Below are positions 16,398-26,900 of a stretch of 64,000 bases of DNA, in pieces; the first letter of the stretch is position 1, and each line of letters begins with the position of its first letter. Both the position numbers and the translations under genes were made by a program. The notes beneath the pieces were generated by a model. The model worked only from the letters and a program-made list of their open reading frames with translations. It searched no databases and was not told the DNA's origin. The stretch spans positions 1 to 64,000 of the forward strand of contig CBDAFL010000248.1 of NCBI GenBank assembly GCA_965195225.1, written 5' to 3'. This DNA comes from JAHIKV01 sp965195225. GTDB lineage: Bacteria > Planctomycetota > Planctomycetia > Pirellulales > Thermoguttaceae.

Positions 16398-17975
16398 TTA
16401 CCATTTCTCGTCGTACTTGGTCCAAAGCAGGTCGCCCAGGTTCCAGTAGGCCTCGGTCGCCTTGCGGCAGGCGGCGTGGGTCGTTTCGGTCAAAAAGGCG
16501 CGTGCCTTGGCAGGCGACTCATTCAACAACTTGCTTGCCCGCTCGGCGACGGCTTTCTGATCGGCGAGGAGTTGCTTCTGGATCGGATCGCGGACCTTTG
16601 CCACGTCGACGCGCATGTCTCCCCATCGATGGGCCGCCAGGGTCGCCGTCCGGTTGAACGCCCACCACGCCGAGCGTCGGCTGAAACCGGTCGTCCGTCC
16701 GTCGATTTTGTAATCCTCGGGCATGTCGGTCACGCCCGCGTATATCGGAACGTAGGTGGTCATGGCCGGATTGCCGTAACCGAACCAGACGATGCCCCCG
16801 ACCGCGTCGGGAAGCCAGCCGCGCGATTGGGTGACGGTGACGTACATGCAATACCAACGGGCCATCGGACGCTCGCCGCGCCAACTCCAGCCGCCGTTGA
16901 TCTTCAGCATCTTGTTCATCTCGTAGGGCATAAACGGGTTGGCCAGCGGGCTTTTAACCGTCTTGCCGGTTTCTTCGTCGGTGACCGTGAGATTCTTCGT
17001 CATGTCGAAGTCGGTTTCCTCGAAGGTGTCGCGGAAGATTTCCATGATCTGTTCCGGCGAGACCGGCTTCTCCGGCTTAACCGAGAACGGAAAGTGGTTG
17101 CTGCCCGGATCCAGTTTCAGCGAGGGCGCCAATATATCGAAGGCCCGCCACTCGCGCCGCGTGGAGGCCACTTTCACCCGGCTTTCTGGGCTATAGGCGT
17201 CGTAAAAGCGGAACGGTTGCCCGCTCTTCGGATCCCAGTATCCCAGCTTCTCGGCGATCGAGAAAACGCTTTTCGAGGCCACGCAATAGTTGGGGTCGGA
17301 AAGGTCGATCTCGCCGATCCGCGCCCCGTTGGCCACCACCGAGACGTGATCGTCTGGTACTCGCCGCGCGACCCAAGCCGCGCCGACCGCGTCCTTGCCC
17401 GGCCCGACGATTTCCATCAGCCACACTTCTTTGGTGTCGGCAATGGTCAGTGCCTCGCCCAAATCGCACCAGCCGTATTTATCAATCAGCGCTCCACCGA
17501 TGCGGATGGCCTCGCGGGCGGTTTTCGCCCGCTCGAGCATCAAGCGGGTCAACGTCTCGCAGTCGATCAACCCCTTGTCGCTCTGCAACTCCTTGCGCCC
17601 CTCGAAGGTCGATTCGCCGATGGCCAGTTGATGCTCGTTCATAATCCCATAAACGGCGGTGATGTAGCCGTAAGTTTCGGTCACTTGAGGAATCTTGCCG
17701 GTGGGTTCGCGGCCGTAACGCTCCATGACGCCGTTGTCGTCTTCCACTCGCTTAGTCAGCAGAATCTCTTTGCCGGGGGCGTGCATCATCGGCGGAACAA
17801 CGAAGATCGTCGAGGCGTCGCGATGGCTGTCGCAGGTGTGCGAGGTCATTACCGATCCGTCGATCGAGGCCTTGCGGCCGACCATGATCGAGGTGCAAGC
17901 CCGCGCCTCCACGATCGAAAAAACGGCGACGATCGCCAGCGTCAAGGCAAGAGTCCGAAGTCGTTGAAGTCGCAT
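16398..17975 (-). CDS. C69-family dipeptidase/acyl hydrolase, secreted
   Basis: The protein has 525 residues from ATG 17975, with GGGAG upstream; the longer frame to 18149 reads into a repeat and is rejected. A signal peptide (LRTLALTLAIVAVFSIVEARA) precedes Cys27 in ACTSIMVGRKASIDGS, the N-terminal nucleophile of Ntn-type C69 peptidases, exposed after processing. Further family motifs are SHTCDSHRD, YGIMNEHQLAIGEST and WLMEIVGPG. Known members hydrolyse dipeptides. Secretion suggests a scavenging role in the periplasm. Confidence 0.88.
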   Translation of the reverse strand: MRLQRLRTLALTLAIVAVFSIVEARACTSIMVGRKASIDGSVMTSHTCDSHRDASTIFVVPPMMHAPGKEILLTKRVEDDNGVMERYGREPTGKIPQVTETYGYITAVYGIMNEHQLAIGESTFEGRKELQSDKGLIDCETLTRLMLERAKTAREAIRIGGALIDKYGWCDLGEALTIADTKEVWLMEIVGPGKDAVGAAWVARRVPDDHVSVVANGARIGEIDLSDPNYCVASKSVFSIAEKLGYWDPKSGQPFRFYDAYSPESRVKVASTRREWRAFDILAPSLKLDPGSNHFPFSVKPEKPVSPEQIMEIFRDTFEETDFDMTKNLTVTDEETGKTVKSPLANPFMPYEMNKMLKINGGWSWRGERPMARWYCMYVTVTQSRGWLPDAVGGIVWFGYGNPAMTTYVPIYAGVTDMPEDYKIDGRTTGFSRRSAWWAFNRTATLAAHRWGDMRVDVAKVRDPIQKQLLADQKAVAERASKLLNESPAKARAFLTETTHAACRKATEAYWNLGDLLWTKYDEKW

Positions 17976-18098
17976 GATGTTGCTCCCTGGAGTGTCGAGG
18001 AAGAATGTGTGCGAAGAAACCCTTTGCTTAAGTATAGGGGATTGTATTGATTGGCGAAAGTAGGCTTTTTGGCTTGGGGAAAATAAGTTGTCGGATTT

Positions 18099-18180
18099 GG
18101 GTGGCACGTCCCTGAGCGCAGCGAAGGGCGTGGTACACGACCAAACCACGCCCTTCGCTGCGCTCAGGGGCGTGCCACCC
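18099..18180. repeat. Palindromic repeat, GGGTGGCACGTCCCTGAGCG family, copy 1
   Basis: Long inverted repeat with arms GGGTGGCACGTCCCTGAGCG and its near-complement, enclosing the core AAGGGCGTGG/CCACGCCCTT. Copies 2 and 3 are at 20384-20465 and 59648-59729. Confidence 0.85.
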
Positions 18181-18213
18181 TGCGTTGCGGACGCACCCTG
18201 CGGTGTTTTATGG

Positions 18214-18792
18214 TTACCCGTGCGACCGTTCGATGCCGAAGGGGAGTTGCAGTTGCGGGTCTCGCTCGCAGTCGGGGTTCAACTCCTTGAACAACAGACT
18301 TGGCTGGATGTCGGTGTTGTTCTGGTACTTGTCGCTGCGGTACTCGGTGAAGTCGCCGCGGATGTCGTGATAGAAAATCTGGCAGATGGCCACGCCCGCG
18401 TATATCCGAACCGGTTGGACGGCGAACATTTCGAGCGTCCAATATCCGCAAAACCCGACGTCGCCGAATCCGGCCGTCACGTGTACGAACAGCCCCAGCC
18501 GGCCGATCGACGAGCGCCCCTCGATCATCGGCACGAGATTGTGCGTCTCGGTGCGTTCGACCGTCCGGCCAAGATAGAGTTGGTGGGGTTGCAGTACGAG
18601 TCCCTCGGGCGGAATACCGATCCGACGCACCCGATTGGCCCTCCGCATGTCGAGCACGACTTCCTCGTAGACCATCAATTCGTCGTGCAACGTGAGGTTG
18701 TAGCTGTTGGGATTAAGTTTCGACTCGTCGAACGGGTCGATGACGACGTTCGTACCCAACTGTCGTTTGATTTCGTGGCCGGAGAGGATCAT
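18214..18792 (-). CDS. dcd: dCTP deaminase
   Basis: The protein has 192 residues, the usual length of Dcd. Family motifs are present: LNPNSYNLTLHDEL, MIEGRSSIGRLGLFVHVTAGFGD and the LEMFAVQPVRIYAGVAICQIFYHD trimer core. Dcd deaminates dCTP to dUTP, feeding dUTPase and dTTP synthesis. A bifunctional dCTP deaminase/dUTPase activity cannot be excluded. An AT-rich TGAATG repeat lies just upstream of the start. Confidence 0.92.
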   Translation of the reverse strand: MILSGHEIKRQLGTNVVIDPFDESKLNPNSYNLTLHDELMVYEEVVLDMRRANRVRRIGIPPEGLVLQPHQLYLGRTVERTETHNLVPMIEGRSSIGRLGLFVHVTAGFGDVGFCGYWTLEMFAVQPVRIYAGVAICQIFYHDIRGDFTEYRSDKYQNNTDIQPSLLFKELNPDCERDPQLQLPFGIERSHG

Positions 18793-18800
18793 GGGAATAA

Positions 18801-18832
18801 TGTTGAATGTTGAATGATGAATGTTGAATGTG
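18801..18832. repeat. TGAATGTTGAATGATGAA low-complexity repeat
   Basis: Tandem imperfect GAATGTT and GAATGAT units just upstream of dcd. It is the complementary form of the repeat that encodes the signal peptide at 9672-9704. Confidence 0.7.
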
Positions 18833-18892
18833 GCACAGCCGCATTACAATTAGAGCATTTTCATATTCCGTGTAGCAGCCATTGAAAACTGA

Positions 18893-19534
18893 CTATACTC
18901 CAATTCGTGGACAAAGCGATTCCAAGGGACACTCCTCGCACGCGGGTTTCCGCGCCATGCAACTGTGGCGGCCGTGCTGGATCAGCCGGTGGCTTAGCGC
19001 GATCCACTCTTTCTCGGCGAACAGCGCGATCAAGTCCCGCTCGATCTTCTCTGGGTTTTTTTCGGCGGTCAGTCCAAGCCGGCGGGCGATCCGGGCGACG
19101 TGCGTATCGACGACCACGCCGGAGGCGATTCCGTAGGCCGTGCCTAAAACCACGTTGGCGGTCTTTCGGCCGATGCCCGGCAGACGAACAAGTTGCTCGA
19201 TGTCCTTCGGCACTCGGCCGTCGTGCTGCTCCAAGAGATCGCGGCAGCAGTTTTTGATGCTTTTGGCTTTGTTGCGGAAAAAGCCGGAGCTTTTTATTTC
19301 CCGCTGCAACTGGGGTAAGCCGGCCCGGGCGTAATGGGCGATGGTCGGATACTTGCGGAAGAGCGTTTTCGTCACCTGGTTTACCCGCTCGTCGGTGCAT
19401 TGGGCCGAAAGGATCGTGGCCACGAGCAACTCCAGCGGCGATTGGAAATCGAGTGAGCATCTGGCGTCGGGATAATGCTTGGCCAACAGTCGAGCAATTC
19501 GGGCGGCGTATCGTTTTTCGGCGGTGTTGGGCAT
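18893..19534 (-). CDS. nth: Endonuclease III
   Basis: The protein has 213 residues. The helix-hairpin-helix motif LPGIGRKTANVVL carries catalytic Lys124, and VDTHVAR carries catalytic Asp143. A [4Fe-4S] cluster is predicted from C192-x6-C199-x2-C202-x5-C208. The enzyme is a base-excision-repair DNA glycosylase/AP lyase removing oxidised pyrimidines. The gene stands alone between dcd (same strand) and divergent folE. Confidence 0.96.
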   Translation of the reverse strand: MPNTAEKRYAARIARLLAKHYPDARCSLDFQSPLELLVATILSAQCTDERVNQVTKTLFRKYPTIAHYARAGLPQLQREIKSSGFFRNKAKSIKNCCRDLLEQHDGRVPKDIEQLVRLPGIGRKTANVVLGTAYGIASGVVVDTHVARIARRLGLTAEKNPEKIERDLIALFAEKEWIALSHRLIQHGRHSCMARKPACEECPLESLCPRIGV

Positions 19535-19633
19535 CAGCGCATCTCGGTGGAGAAGCCCGATTTTGCAATGGTTACCCCCTTACTGTCAAGTACGGCACAC
19601 TGAATGGGCCCTCTTATACGGCGGCGGGGCGGC

Positions 19634-19662
19634 TTGACTGCTCGGTGGTCCGCTCTTATGAT
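19634..19662 (+). promoter_or_regulatory. Sigma70-like promoter of folE
   Basis: TTGACT (19634-19639) and TATGAT (19657-19662) are separated by exactly 17 bases. The predicted start near 19669 excludes the in-frame ATG at 19661 and supports GTG 19700 as the folE start. Confidence 0.7.
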
Positions 19663-19699
19663 GAAGTGTTTAATTCGTTGTACAGTAAGGTGTAAAAAC

Positions 19700-20350
19700 G
19701 TGGCGTTTGTATCCGAGCTTAGCGAAAGGGTCGTCGGCAGCCTGGATGCCGAAGAGGAGCAAGAGTTGGGGCTGATCGAACATCCGGTCGATCAGCCGCG
19801 CATCGAACATGCGGTACGGGAGATATTGTCGGCCATCGGCGAGAACCCTGACCGCGAGGGGCTGCGCGAGACCCCCGCGAGGGTTGCCCGAATGTACGTC
19901 GAACTGTTCGGGGGTCTGCATCAGGATCCCCGCCGCCACCTCAGCAAGTCCTTCAGCGAAACCTGCGACGAGGTGGTGCTGGTGCGGAACATCAGTTTCA
20001 ACAGCATGTGCGAACACCACCTGCTCCCCTTCATGGGCTCGGCGCACGTCGCGTATCTGCCGGGCGATCGAGTGGTTGGACTTAGCAAACTTGCCCGCGT
20101 GGTGGACGAAGTAGCCCGACGGCCGCAAGTCCAGGAGCGCATGACCGAGGAAATCGCCAACCTGCTGGTCGAGGAACTTCATGCCAAGGGGGTAGCGGTG
20201 GTGATCGAGGCGGTTCATACTTGCATGACCATCCGCGGAGTCCGGAAACCCGGTTCGCTCTGTGTTACTTCCGCCATGAAAGGCTGCTTCCGCACCAAGG
20301 CCTCCACTCGCGCGGAATTGATGACGCTGATTTACGGGGACCGACGATAG
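19700..20350 (+). CDS. folE: GTP cyclohydrolase I
   Basis: The protein has 216 residues from GTG 19700, close to the ~220 of bacterial FolE. AAGG stands about 9 bases upstream and the promoter at 19634-19662 rules out longer starts. Zinc ligands are visible: Cys104 and His107 in SMCEHHLLPF and Cys175 in HTCMTIRG. VGLSKLARVVD and the C-terminal RAELMTLIYG are also typical. It converts GTP to 7,8-dihydroneopterin triphosphate, the first step to folate and other pterins or queuosine. Confidence 0.95.
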   Translation: MAFVSELSERVVGSLDAEEEQELGLIEHPVDQPRIEHAVREILSAIGENPDREGLRETPARVARMYVELFGGLHQDPRRHLSKSFSETCDEVVLVRNISFNSMCEHHLLPFMGSAHVAYLPGDRVVGLSKLARVVDEVARRPQVQERMTEEIANLLVEELHAKGVAVVIEAVHTCMTIRGVRKPGSLCVTSAMKGCFRTKASTRAELMTLIYGDRR

Positions 20351-20383
20351 GTACAGGCCGTTGGAGCCTGGGAAAAAAAGATT

Positions 20384-20465
20384 GGGTGGCACGTCCCTGA
20401 GCGCAGCGAAGGGCGTGGTTTGGTCGTGTACCACGCCCTTCGCTGCGCTCAGGGACGTGCCACCC
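20384..20465. repeat. Palindromic repeat, GGGTGGCACGTCCCTGAGCG family, copy 2
   Basis: Same inverted-repeat family as 18099-18180 and 59648-59729; here between folE and the following gene, where it may terminate folE transcription. Confidence 0.85.
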
Positions 20466-20544
20466 TCCGTGGGGCGTTTTGTCTTTTTTCATATTGGCAA
20501 TTTGAGCATTATTAGCCGCCGTACCGGCTGCGGATAAACACGGC

Positions 20545-23502
20545 ATGAGCCTACTCGACCAGCAGCGAGAACGCATCCAAGACGATCTCCGCGGGCTGAT
20601 TGCCGGCGAAGTGCGTTGCGACGACGTGTTTCTGCAACTCTTCGCCGGCGACGCTGGGATTTACGAGATCAAACCGCTGGGCGTTGTCCGGCCGCGCTCG
20701 GCGGCCGATCTGTCTGCCTGCGTCGGTTACGCGGCCGAGAAGCACATTCCGTTGCATGCCCGCGGCGCCGGCAGCGGCGTGGCGGGCGAATCCCTGGGAC
20801 CGGGGCTGGTGGTCGATTTCTCCGCCCATCTCCGCCGCGTGATCCGCGTCGACAAGGACCGGGTCCGCGTGCAGCCGGGCGTGGTGCATGAGCGGCTCAA
20901 CGAGCAACTGCGCAAACAAGGCCGCGTGTTCGGCCCCGACTCGGCCGCCAGCGCGGTGGCCACCATCGGCGGCATGATCGCCATCGACGCCGCCGGCAGC
21001 CGATGGTTGAAATACGGCCCGACGCGACGGCACGTGCTGAGTCTCCAGGTTGTCTTGGCCGACGGAGAAATGCTCGAGTTTGGCCGCGAACCGCTCGCCG
21101 ACGGCCGGAGCACAAGCACCATCCCGCGAAAACGGGAACTCGTCGACCGATTGGCTTCCCTGCTGCGGGAGAACGCCGAGCTGATTCGCCAAAACCGGTC
21201 GAACAGCCCGGAAAACCGCTGTGGATACAATCTCGCGGAGGTTCTGGGCGACGGCTATATTGACGTTGCGCGGCTGTTGGTCGGTTCCGAGGGGACGTTG
21301 GCCCTGACGACCGAAGCGGTGCTGAGCACCGATCGCCTGCCGTCGTCTCGGGGTGTTGCCCTGCTGCTTTTCGACAGCATGGAGAAGGCCGCCCGCGCCG
21401 TGCCGGACATCCTTGCTCACGCTCCGGCGGCCTGCGATCTAATGGACCGCCGCCATTTGAGTCTTGCCCGGGAGGCAGAGCGCCGCTTCGAGCAACTGAT
21501 CCCCGCCGAGACCGAGGCTTTGCTCCTGGTCGAGCAAGACGGCGACGACCCGCACGAAGTGCGCGAGCGGTTGCACCGGCTGGTGGGCGAATTGTGGCAG
21601 CGGAAGCGTTTGGCGTTCGGAGCGAGGCAGGCGTTCGAGAACGACGAGACGGAGTTGTATTGGCATCTGTTGGACAAGGTGCAGTTGGCGTTGTACCGAA
21701 TGGCGGGGCCGAGCCGTCCGCTACCGATAGTGGAAGACATGGCGGTCGCGCCCGAGACGCTACCCGACTTTCTGGTACGGGTGCAAAACGTGCTGAAACG
21801 CAACCAGGTAACCGCGTCGCTCTACTGCCACGCCGGCCAGGGACAGCTCCACGTCCAGCCGTTCCTCGATCTCGCCAAACCCGACGACGTTCAGCGCATG
21901 CGGCGGCTGGCCGAGGAACTCTACGAGGAAGTGCTGGCCGTAAAAGGGAGCATCGGCGGGGAACACGCCTTCGGGCTGAGCCGCACGCCGTTCGTTCGCA
22001 GTCAGGCCGGCCCGTTGTGGGACGTACTCCTCGAAGTAAAAAAGATATTCGACCCCAAAAACATCCTCAACCCCGGCAAGATCGTCGGCGACGATCCCGA
22101 CATGATGACCCGCTATCTGCGGACCCCGATGCGGGCGTATGGCACGGCCGCCGAGGCACAGCCGGAGGCGGCCGCGCCAGAGGAAATGCGGAACCTGGTC
22201 GAATTGCAGTTGGATTGGGAGCCTGCCAGAGTCGCCGACGCCGTGGCGGCGTGCAATCGTTGCGGAGAGTGCCGCACACAAGAGGCGCGGCTCCGCATGT
22301 GCCCCATCTTCCGGTTCTTGCCCACCGAAGAGGCCTCGCCGCGGGCAAAAGCCAATCTCCTCCGCGGCGTTCTTACCGGCGCGTTGGACCTCGGACTCTT
22401 GACCGGCGACGAGTTCAAGGCGGTGGCCGACCTGTGCGTCCATTGTCACTGCTGCCGGCTGGAATGTCCGGCGGGCGTGGATGTGCCGCGGATGATGCGC
22501 GAGAGCAAGGGCGCTTATGTGGCCGCGAACGGACTGTCCATCGCCGAACGGGTAATCACGCGGCTCGATCTGCTTGCCACCCTGGGCGGACTGATCGCGC
22601 CGACCACCAACTGGGCGCTAACCAACCGACAGATGCGATGGTTGCTGGAAAAAACGCTGGGAATAGCCCAGGGTCGAAAGCTGCCGCGGGTGACCTCGCG
22701 GAGTTTCCTGCGCCGCGCCGCCCGCCGACGGCTGACGCGCCCCTCGCGCCGCGGCGGACAAAAAGTCCTCTACTTCGTCGACGTCTATGCCAATTATTTC
22801 GACCCGCAACTGGCCGAGGCCCTGGTCGCCGTGTTGGAACACAACGGAATCAGCGTGTACGTCCATCCCGGCCAAAAGCAGGCGGGGATGCCCTCGATCG
22901 CCTGCGGCGCGCTCGATCGCGCGCGGCGGCTGGCCGAACACAACATCTCGCTGCTGGCCGAATCGATCCGCCAAGGGTATCACGTCGTCGCCACCGAGCC
23001 GGCCGCGGCTCTCTGCCTCCAACACGAATATCCCCAACTGATCGACGACGATGACGCCCGGCTGGTAGCCGAAAACAGCAGCGAAGCCGGCAGCTTCCTC
23101 TGGAACATGCATACACTCGGAAATCTACAACTCGACCTGAACCCGCTTAACCTGACCCTGGGGTATCACGCCCCCTGCCACCTGCGGGCATTGCGGGTGG
23201 GCACGCCGGGCAAAAACTTGTTGGGATTGATTCCCGGTCTGCGTGTGAATAGCATCGAAAGCGGGTGTTCCGGCATGGCAGGCGCCTTTGGACTATCGAA
23301 GAAAAATTATCGGAGCAGTCTGCGGGCGGGACTGAAGCTCATCTCGCGGCTCCGAGATCCGGACATCCAAGCGGGGGTTACCGAGTGCAGCGCCTGTAAA
23401 ACCCAAATGGAGCAGGGCACCGAAAAACCAACCCTCCATCCAATCGCACTCTTGGCCCTCTCCTACGGACTGATCGAAAAACCAAAAGGGGTCGGTTTGT
23501 AA
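20545..23502 (+). CDS. FAD-linked oxidase/Fe-S fusion (D-lactate/2-hydroxyacid dehydrogenase type)
   Basis: The protein has 985 residues. Domains in order: a FAD-binding type 4 domain (about 45-180, with HARGAGSGVAG and PGVVHERLN); a FAD-oxidase C-terminal domain (about 210-530, with LYCHAGQGQLHVQPF and GEHAFGLSR); two 4Fe-4S clusters (C570, C573, C576, C586 and C631, C634, C637, C641); and CCG-type heterodisulfide-reductase-like segments (YHAPCHLRAL with Cys878 and ESGCSGMAG with Cys908). This is the GlcD-GlcF/YdiJ-type fusion oxidising a D-2-hydroxyacid such as D-lactate, glycolate or D-2-hydroxyglutarate and passing electrons through Fe-S clusters. The exact substrate is not readable from sequence. 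Confidence 0.93.
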   Translation: MSLLDQQRERIQDDLRGLIAGEVRCDDVFLQLFAGDAGIYEIKPLGVVRPRSAADLSACVGYAAEKHIPLHARGAGSGVAGESLGPGLVVDFSAHLRRVIRVDKDRVRVQPGVVHERLNEQLRKQGRVFGPDSAASAVATIGGMIAIDAAGSRWLKYGPTRRHVLSLQVVLADGEMLEFGREPLADGRSTSTIPRKRELVDRLASLLRENAELIRQNRSNSPENRCGYNLAEVLGDGYIDVARLLVGSEGTLALTTEAVLSTDRLPSSRGVALLLFDSMEKAARAVPDILAHAPAACDLMDRRHLSLAREAERRFEQLIPAETEALLLVEQDGDDPHEVRERLHRLVGELWQRKRLAFGARQAFENDETELYWHLLDKVQLALYRMAGPSRPLPIVEDMAVAPETLPDFLVRVQNVLKRNQVTASLYCHAGQGQLHVQPFLDLAKPDDVQRMRRLAEELYEEVLAVKGSIGGEHAFGLSRTPFVRSQAGPLWDVLLEVKKIFDPKNILNPGKIVGDDPDMMTRYLRTPMRAYGTAAEAQPEAAAPEEMRNLVELQLDWEPARVADAVAACNRCGECRTQEARLRMCPIFRFLPTEEASPRAKANLLRGVLTGALDLGLLTGDEFKAVADLCVHCHCCRLECPAGVDVPRMMRESKGAYVAANGLSIAERVITRLDLLATLGGLIAPTTNWALTNRQMRWLLEKTLGIAQGRKLPRVTSRSFLRRAARRRLTRPSRRGGQKVLYFVDVYANYFDPQLAEALVAVLEHNGISVYVHPGQKQAGMPSIACGALDRARRLAEHNISLLAESIRQGYHVVATEPAAALCLQHEYPQLIDDDDARLVAENSSEAGSFLWNMHTLGNLQLDLNPLNLTLGYHAPCHLRALRVGTPGKNLLGLIPGLRVNSIESGCSGMAGAFGLSKKNYRSSLRAGLKLISRLRDPDIQAGVTECSACKTQMEQGTEKPTLHPIALLALSYGLIEKPKGVGL

Positions 23503-23947
23503 TTCGTGTGTCCTTCCAACGGATTGACCGCGAAACCTTCCCGCCCTCCGCCTTCCCCCTTCCGCCAACAACTGGCCGCCAAAGCGGCCAGCCCTCGCCC
23601 TCCACCCTTCTTCACTATCCACTACCCACTACTCTCCACCCCCTCTTCTGGCTGAAATTTCTGCCGCTTTTGCCCCTCTATAGAGCCGATTTCCGGAATT
23701 CTAGGGGAAATAGGCGGAAAAACGGTTGACGGGTAGTTGCCACAACCCGCAGAATGGCATCACTTTGACGGGGGTTGCATCTGTGATGATTAAGCCGAAT
23801 GTTGCGGGGACTGGCTCCGAGCGGAGTTCCGTTCGGTTGGCTGGGGAAAAAGATCGCAGCGAGGCGCCTGTCCCCGTTTTGTTCGTCTCTGTTCCGTTTC
23901 TGCTCCGTTCTCGTTCATAACCCATTCCGGTTGGGAGAAGTCTCCTC
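23503..23947. other. Intergenic region before giant secreted protein
   Basis: This 445-bp spacer carries an imperfect GGGGACTGGCTCC...GGCGCCTGTCCCC palindromic element around 23808-23878 and a TTGGGAGAAG Shine-Dalgarno just before ATG 23948. No convincing gene or promoter was identified. Confidence 0.6.
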
Positions 23948-26900
23948 ATGTTCAAGTCCGCTGTGAAATCACGTAGCCGCCGCAACCATCGCGGCCTGTC
24001 GAACTCGCGCAACCACCTCGCTCGGCGCGACGTCTATAACCGCCGACTGCGTATGGAACCACTGGAAGACCGCTGCTTGCTCTCGGTCGCACCGCTGAGC
24101 GTTGCCCTCATAAGCGATGCGGTTGCGGAAGCACAGCAGGTCCGCGCTGCCGCCGCGATGGACACGATCGCTATCGTCTATCACGCCGACACCATGACTA
24201 CGACCGGGTTGGTCGATCTTCTTGCTTCGGTGTCCGCGGCACACAACGGCGCTCCGATTGGGCACCTGGGGATCGTGACTCACGGCGGTTCGGGAGAACT
24301 CGACCTTGGCAACGCCGACGACCTCAGCTTGGCTACGCTGCCGAGCCAAGCGGCTGCGTTGGAACGATTACGGTCCGTGCTCACCAGCGACGCCCGCATG
24401 GACTTATATTCGTGCTCTGTGGCTGCTGGAGCGGACGGTAAGACCTTTGTTGACGAGCTTTCCGCCGTAACGGGCGCGGCTGTATTTGCCAGCGATAACC
24501 CAGTTGGCACCGTACCCGGGTCGGATTTTGTTTGGGAGTACCACACGGGCCAAGCGGCTGAAAGCAACGATCTGTTCTCGGTCCAGGAGATTGGGACGAT
24601 TCCAAGACTATGCCTGGCGGTGGAAGACTACTACTACTACCAGCGCGACCCAAGGTGGTGCGGCGACCCACTGGGAACATCAACAGAAACCATAGGAAGC
24701 GCAGGCTGTGCCATCACATGCGTTGCAATGTTGCTCAAATGGGAGTCTGGCAGTTCAAGAGATCCCGATCCTGGCCAATTCAACGCATGGCTTACGGACT
24801 ACGAAGGATACTCCAACGAGAATTGGATCGACTGGTCCGTCGCAGCTAATTACGATGGGGAGATGGGGTTGACATTGATTGAAAAAACAACTGGAATAGA
24901 CCAGTGGAGCCAGATCGACGCAGAACTCGCGGCAGGGCGAAAGCCGATCGTGACGGTTGATGGGTATCCCGATACGCCCACGCTTGAAACCCACTATGTC
25001 GTCGTCTACGAGAGGGTCGGCACGTCTGGCATACCTTCGTCCTACAAAATCCTCGATCCCGATCCGAGGGTCGCCGGTTTCGATCCAAATTGGACCCTCG
25101 AAGCGTACAGGGACCCGTCAAGTGGCCTCACGACATGGGGGTATAAGAAGTACGGTGGAACCTTCCCAGACTCGTCCGTGAATCATCCGCCAATTGCACC
25201 AACCAACGTAGAGCCGGCAAACGGAGCCACAGGTGTTTCACTGACGCCGACATTGCGCGGTTCGGCGTTCAGCGACCCAGACCCCGGCGATTATCATTGG
25301 AAAACTTGGTGGGATATTAGACGGGTTAGTGATAACGTAGTAGTATGGGAAAGTGACTGGCGGACTTTTGATCTCACAAGTACCGTTGTACCCGCTGGAA
25401 AGCTTGACTTCAACACTAGCTACAAATGGCGCGTGCGGTACATGGATGACAAAGGAGATTGGTCGGAACCTTTGCCTGTTGCAACAACGTTCACGACGCA
25501 GGCGGCGGCCCAGCCGAACGTTGACTCGTTCGATCCCGATCCTAAGTCGCTGTTTTATCCAAACCCTGTCACGATTAGTTACACTGTTTCGGACATAGGT
25601 GGTCCGGGTTTGCAGCAGGTGGAGTTATGGCGTGCGCCCGATTCTGGTGGGGAGCCTGGGGATTGGGGAGATGAAGCGATCTTGGTAAATCCAGCTTCCG
25701 GCACCGCGCCGGTCTTGGATAGGTTCATTGACGTTCCGCCACCGGGCGTATGGTGGTACGGAATCCATGTGCGCGACACTAATCTCGTGTCCCGTACCGA
25801 GGAAGAGTGTGGCCTGAGTCCGATCTCTGTGGTGGTGGCCCTAGACGTGATGCCGCCCACCGCGGACCTGTACGATCCGGCCAACGGCGGCTCGATTGTG
25901 CTCTCGACGTTCAACGGGCGTGCGTATATTGATGTCACGTTTTCCGACGCGGGAAGCGGGCTGAACACGTCCACCATCACCGATAGCGGCCAGGAATTCA
26001 CGCTGAGCGGGGCGGCCGCCAGCGGAGTGAGCGTCAACGGCTCGCCGACGTTGCTGAGTGGGACAACGTACCGCTACAGCTTCACGGGGAGTTTTGGCAC
26101 GGGGGCGGTGAGTGTGAACTTTACGGCCGGGTCGTTTGCCGACAACGCCGTCAATACGAACGCCTCGGCAACCGAGAGCTTCACGGTGAACGACATCAAC
26201 CACTCGCCCACGGACATCGCCTTGTCGAACAGCATCGTGGCGGAGAACCAGTCGGCAGGGACAGTTGTGAGCGTAGTGTCGGGGACGGACCCTGACGCCG
26301 GTCAGAGCGCGACGTTGACATTCAGCCTTGTCAGCGGCTATGGCGACAACGCGTGGTTTACTATTGACCCGGCCACCAAGCAGTTAAAGACGGCCGCAGT
26401 GTTCGACTACGAAACGAAGGACGCCTACAGCATTAAAATACAGGCCACCGACACCGGCAGTCCGGTGTTGACCTACGACGAACTGTTCACGATCACGGTG
26501 ACGAACGCAAACGAGCAGCCGACGGACATCGCGTCGTCCAACAGCAGTGTAGCAGAGAACCAGCCGGCGGGAACCACGGTGGGCACGCTCAGTACGACGG
26601 ACCCGGACAGCAGCAATACGTTCACTTACAGTCTTGTGACCGGAACGGGCAGTACGGACAATGCCTCGTTCACGATTAGTAGCGGCACGCTTCAGACCGC
26701 CGCCAGCTTCGACTACGAAAGCAAGAATTCCTATAGCATCCGCATCCACTCGATGGACCAAGGCGGCCTGTGGACGGAGAAGGTGTTTGCAATCAGCGTG
26801 ACTGATGTTGCCGAACAGCCCCAAGGCATCGTTTTATCGACAAACAGCATTGTCGTTCCAGAGGGCGGCACGGCACAGTTTACGGTGAAGTTGGCCGCCC

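Noticed and set aside
18088..18813. Long plus-strand frame opposite dcd
   Set aside because: It is antisense to the well-supported dcd gene and includes repeat sequence.
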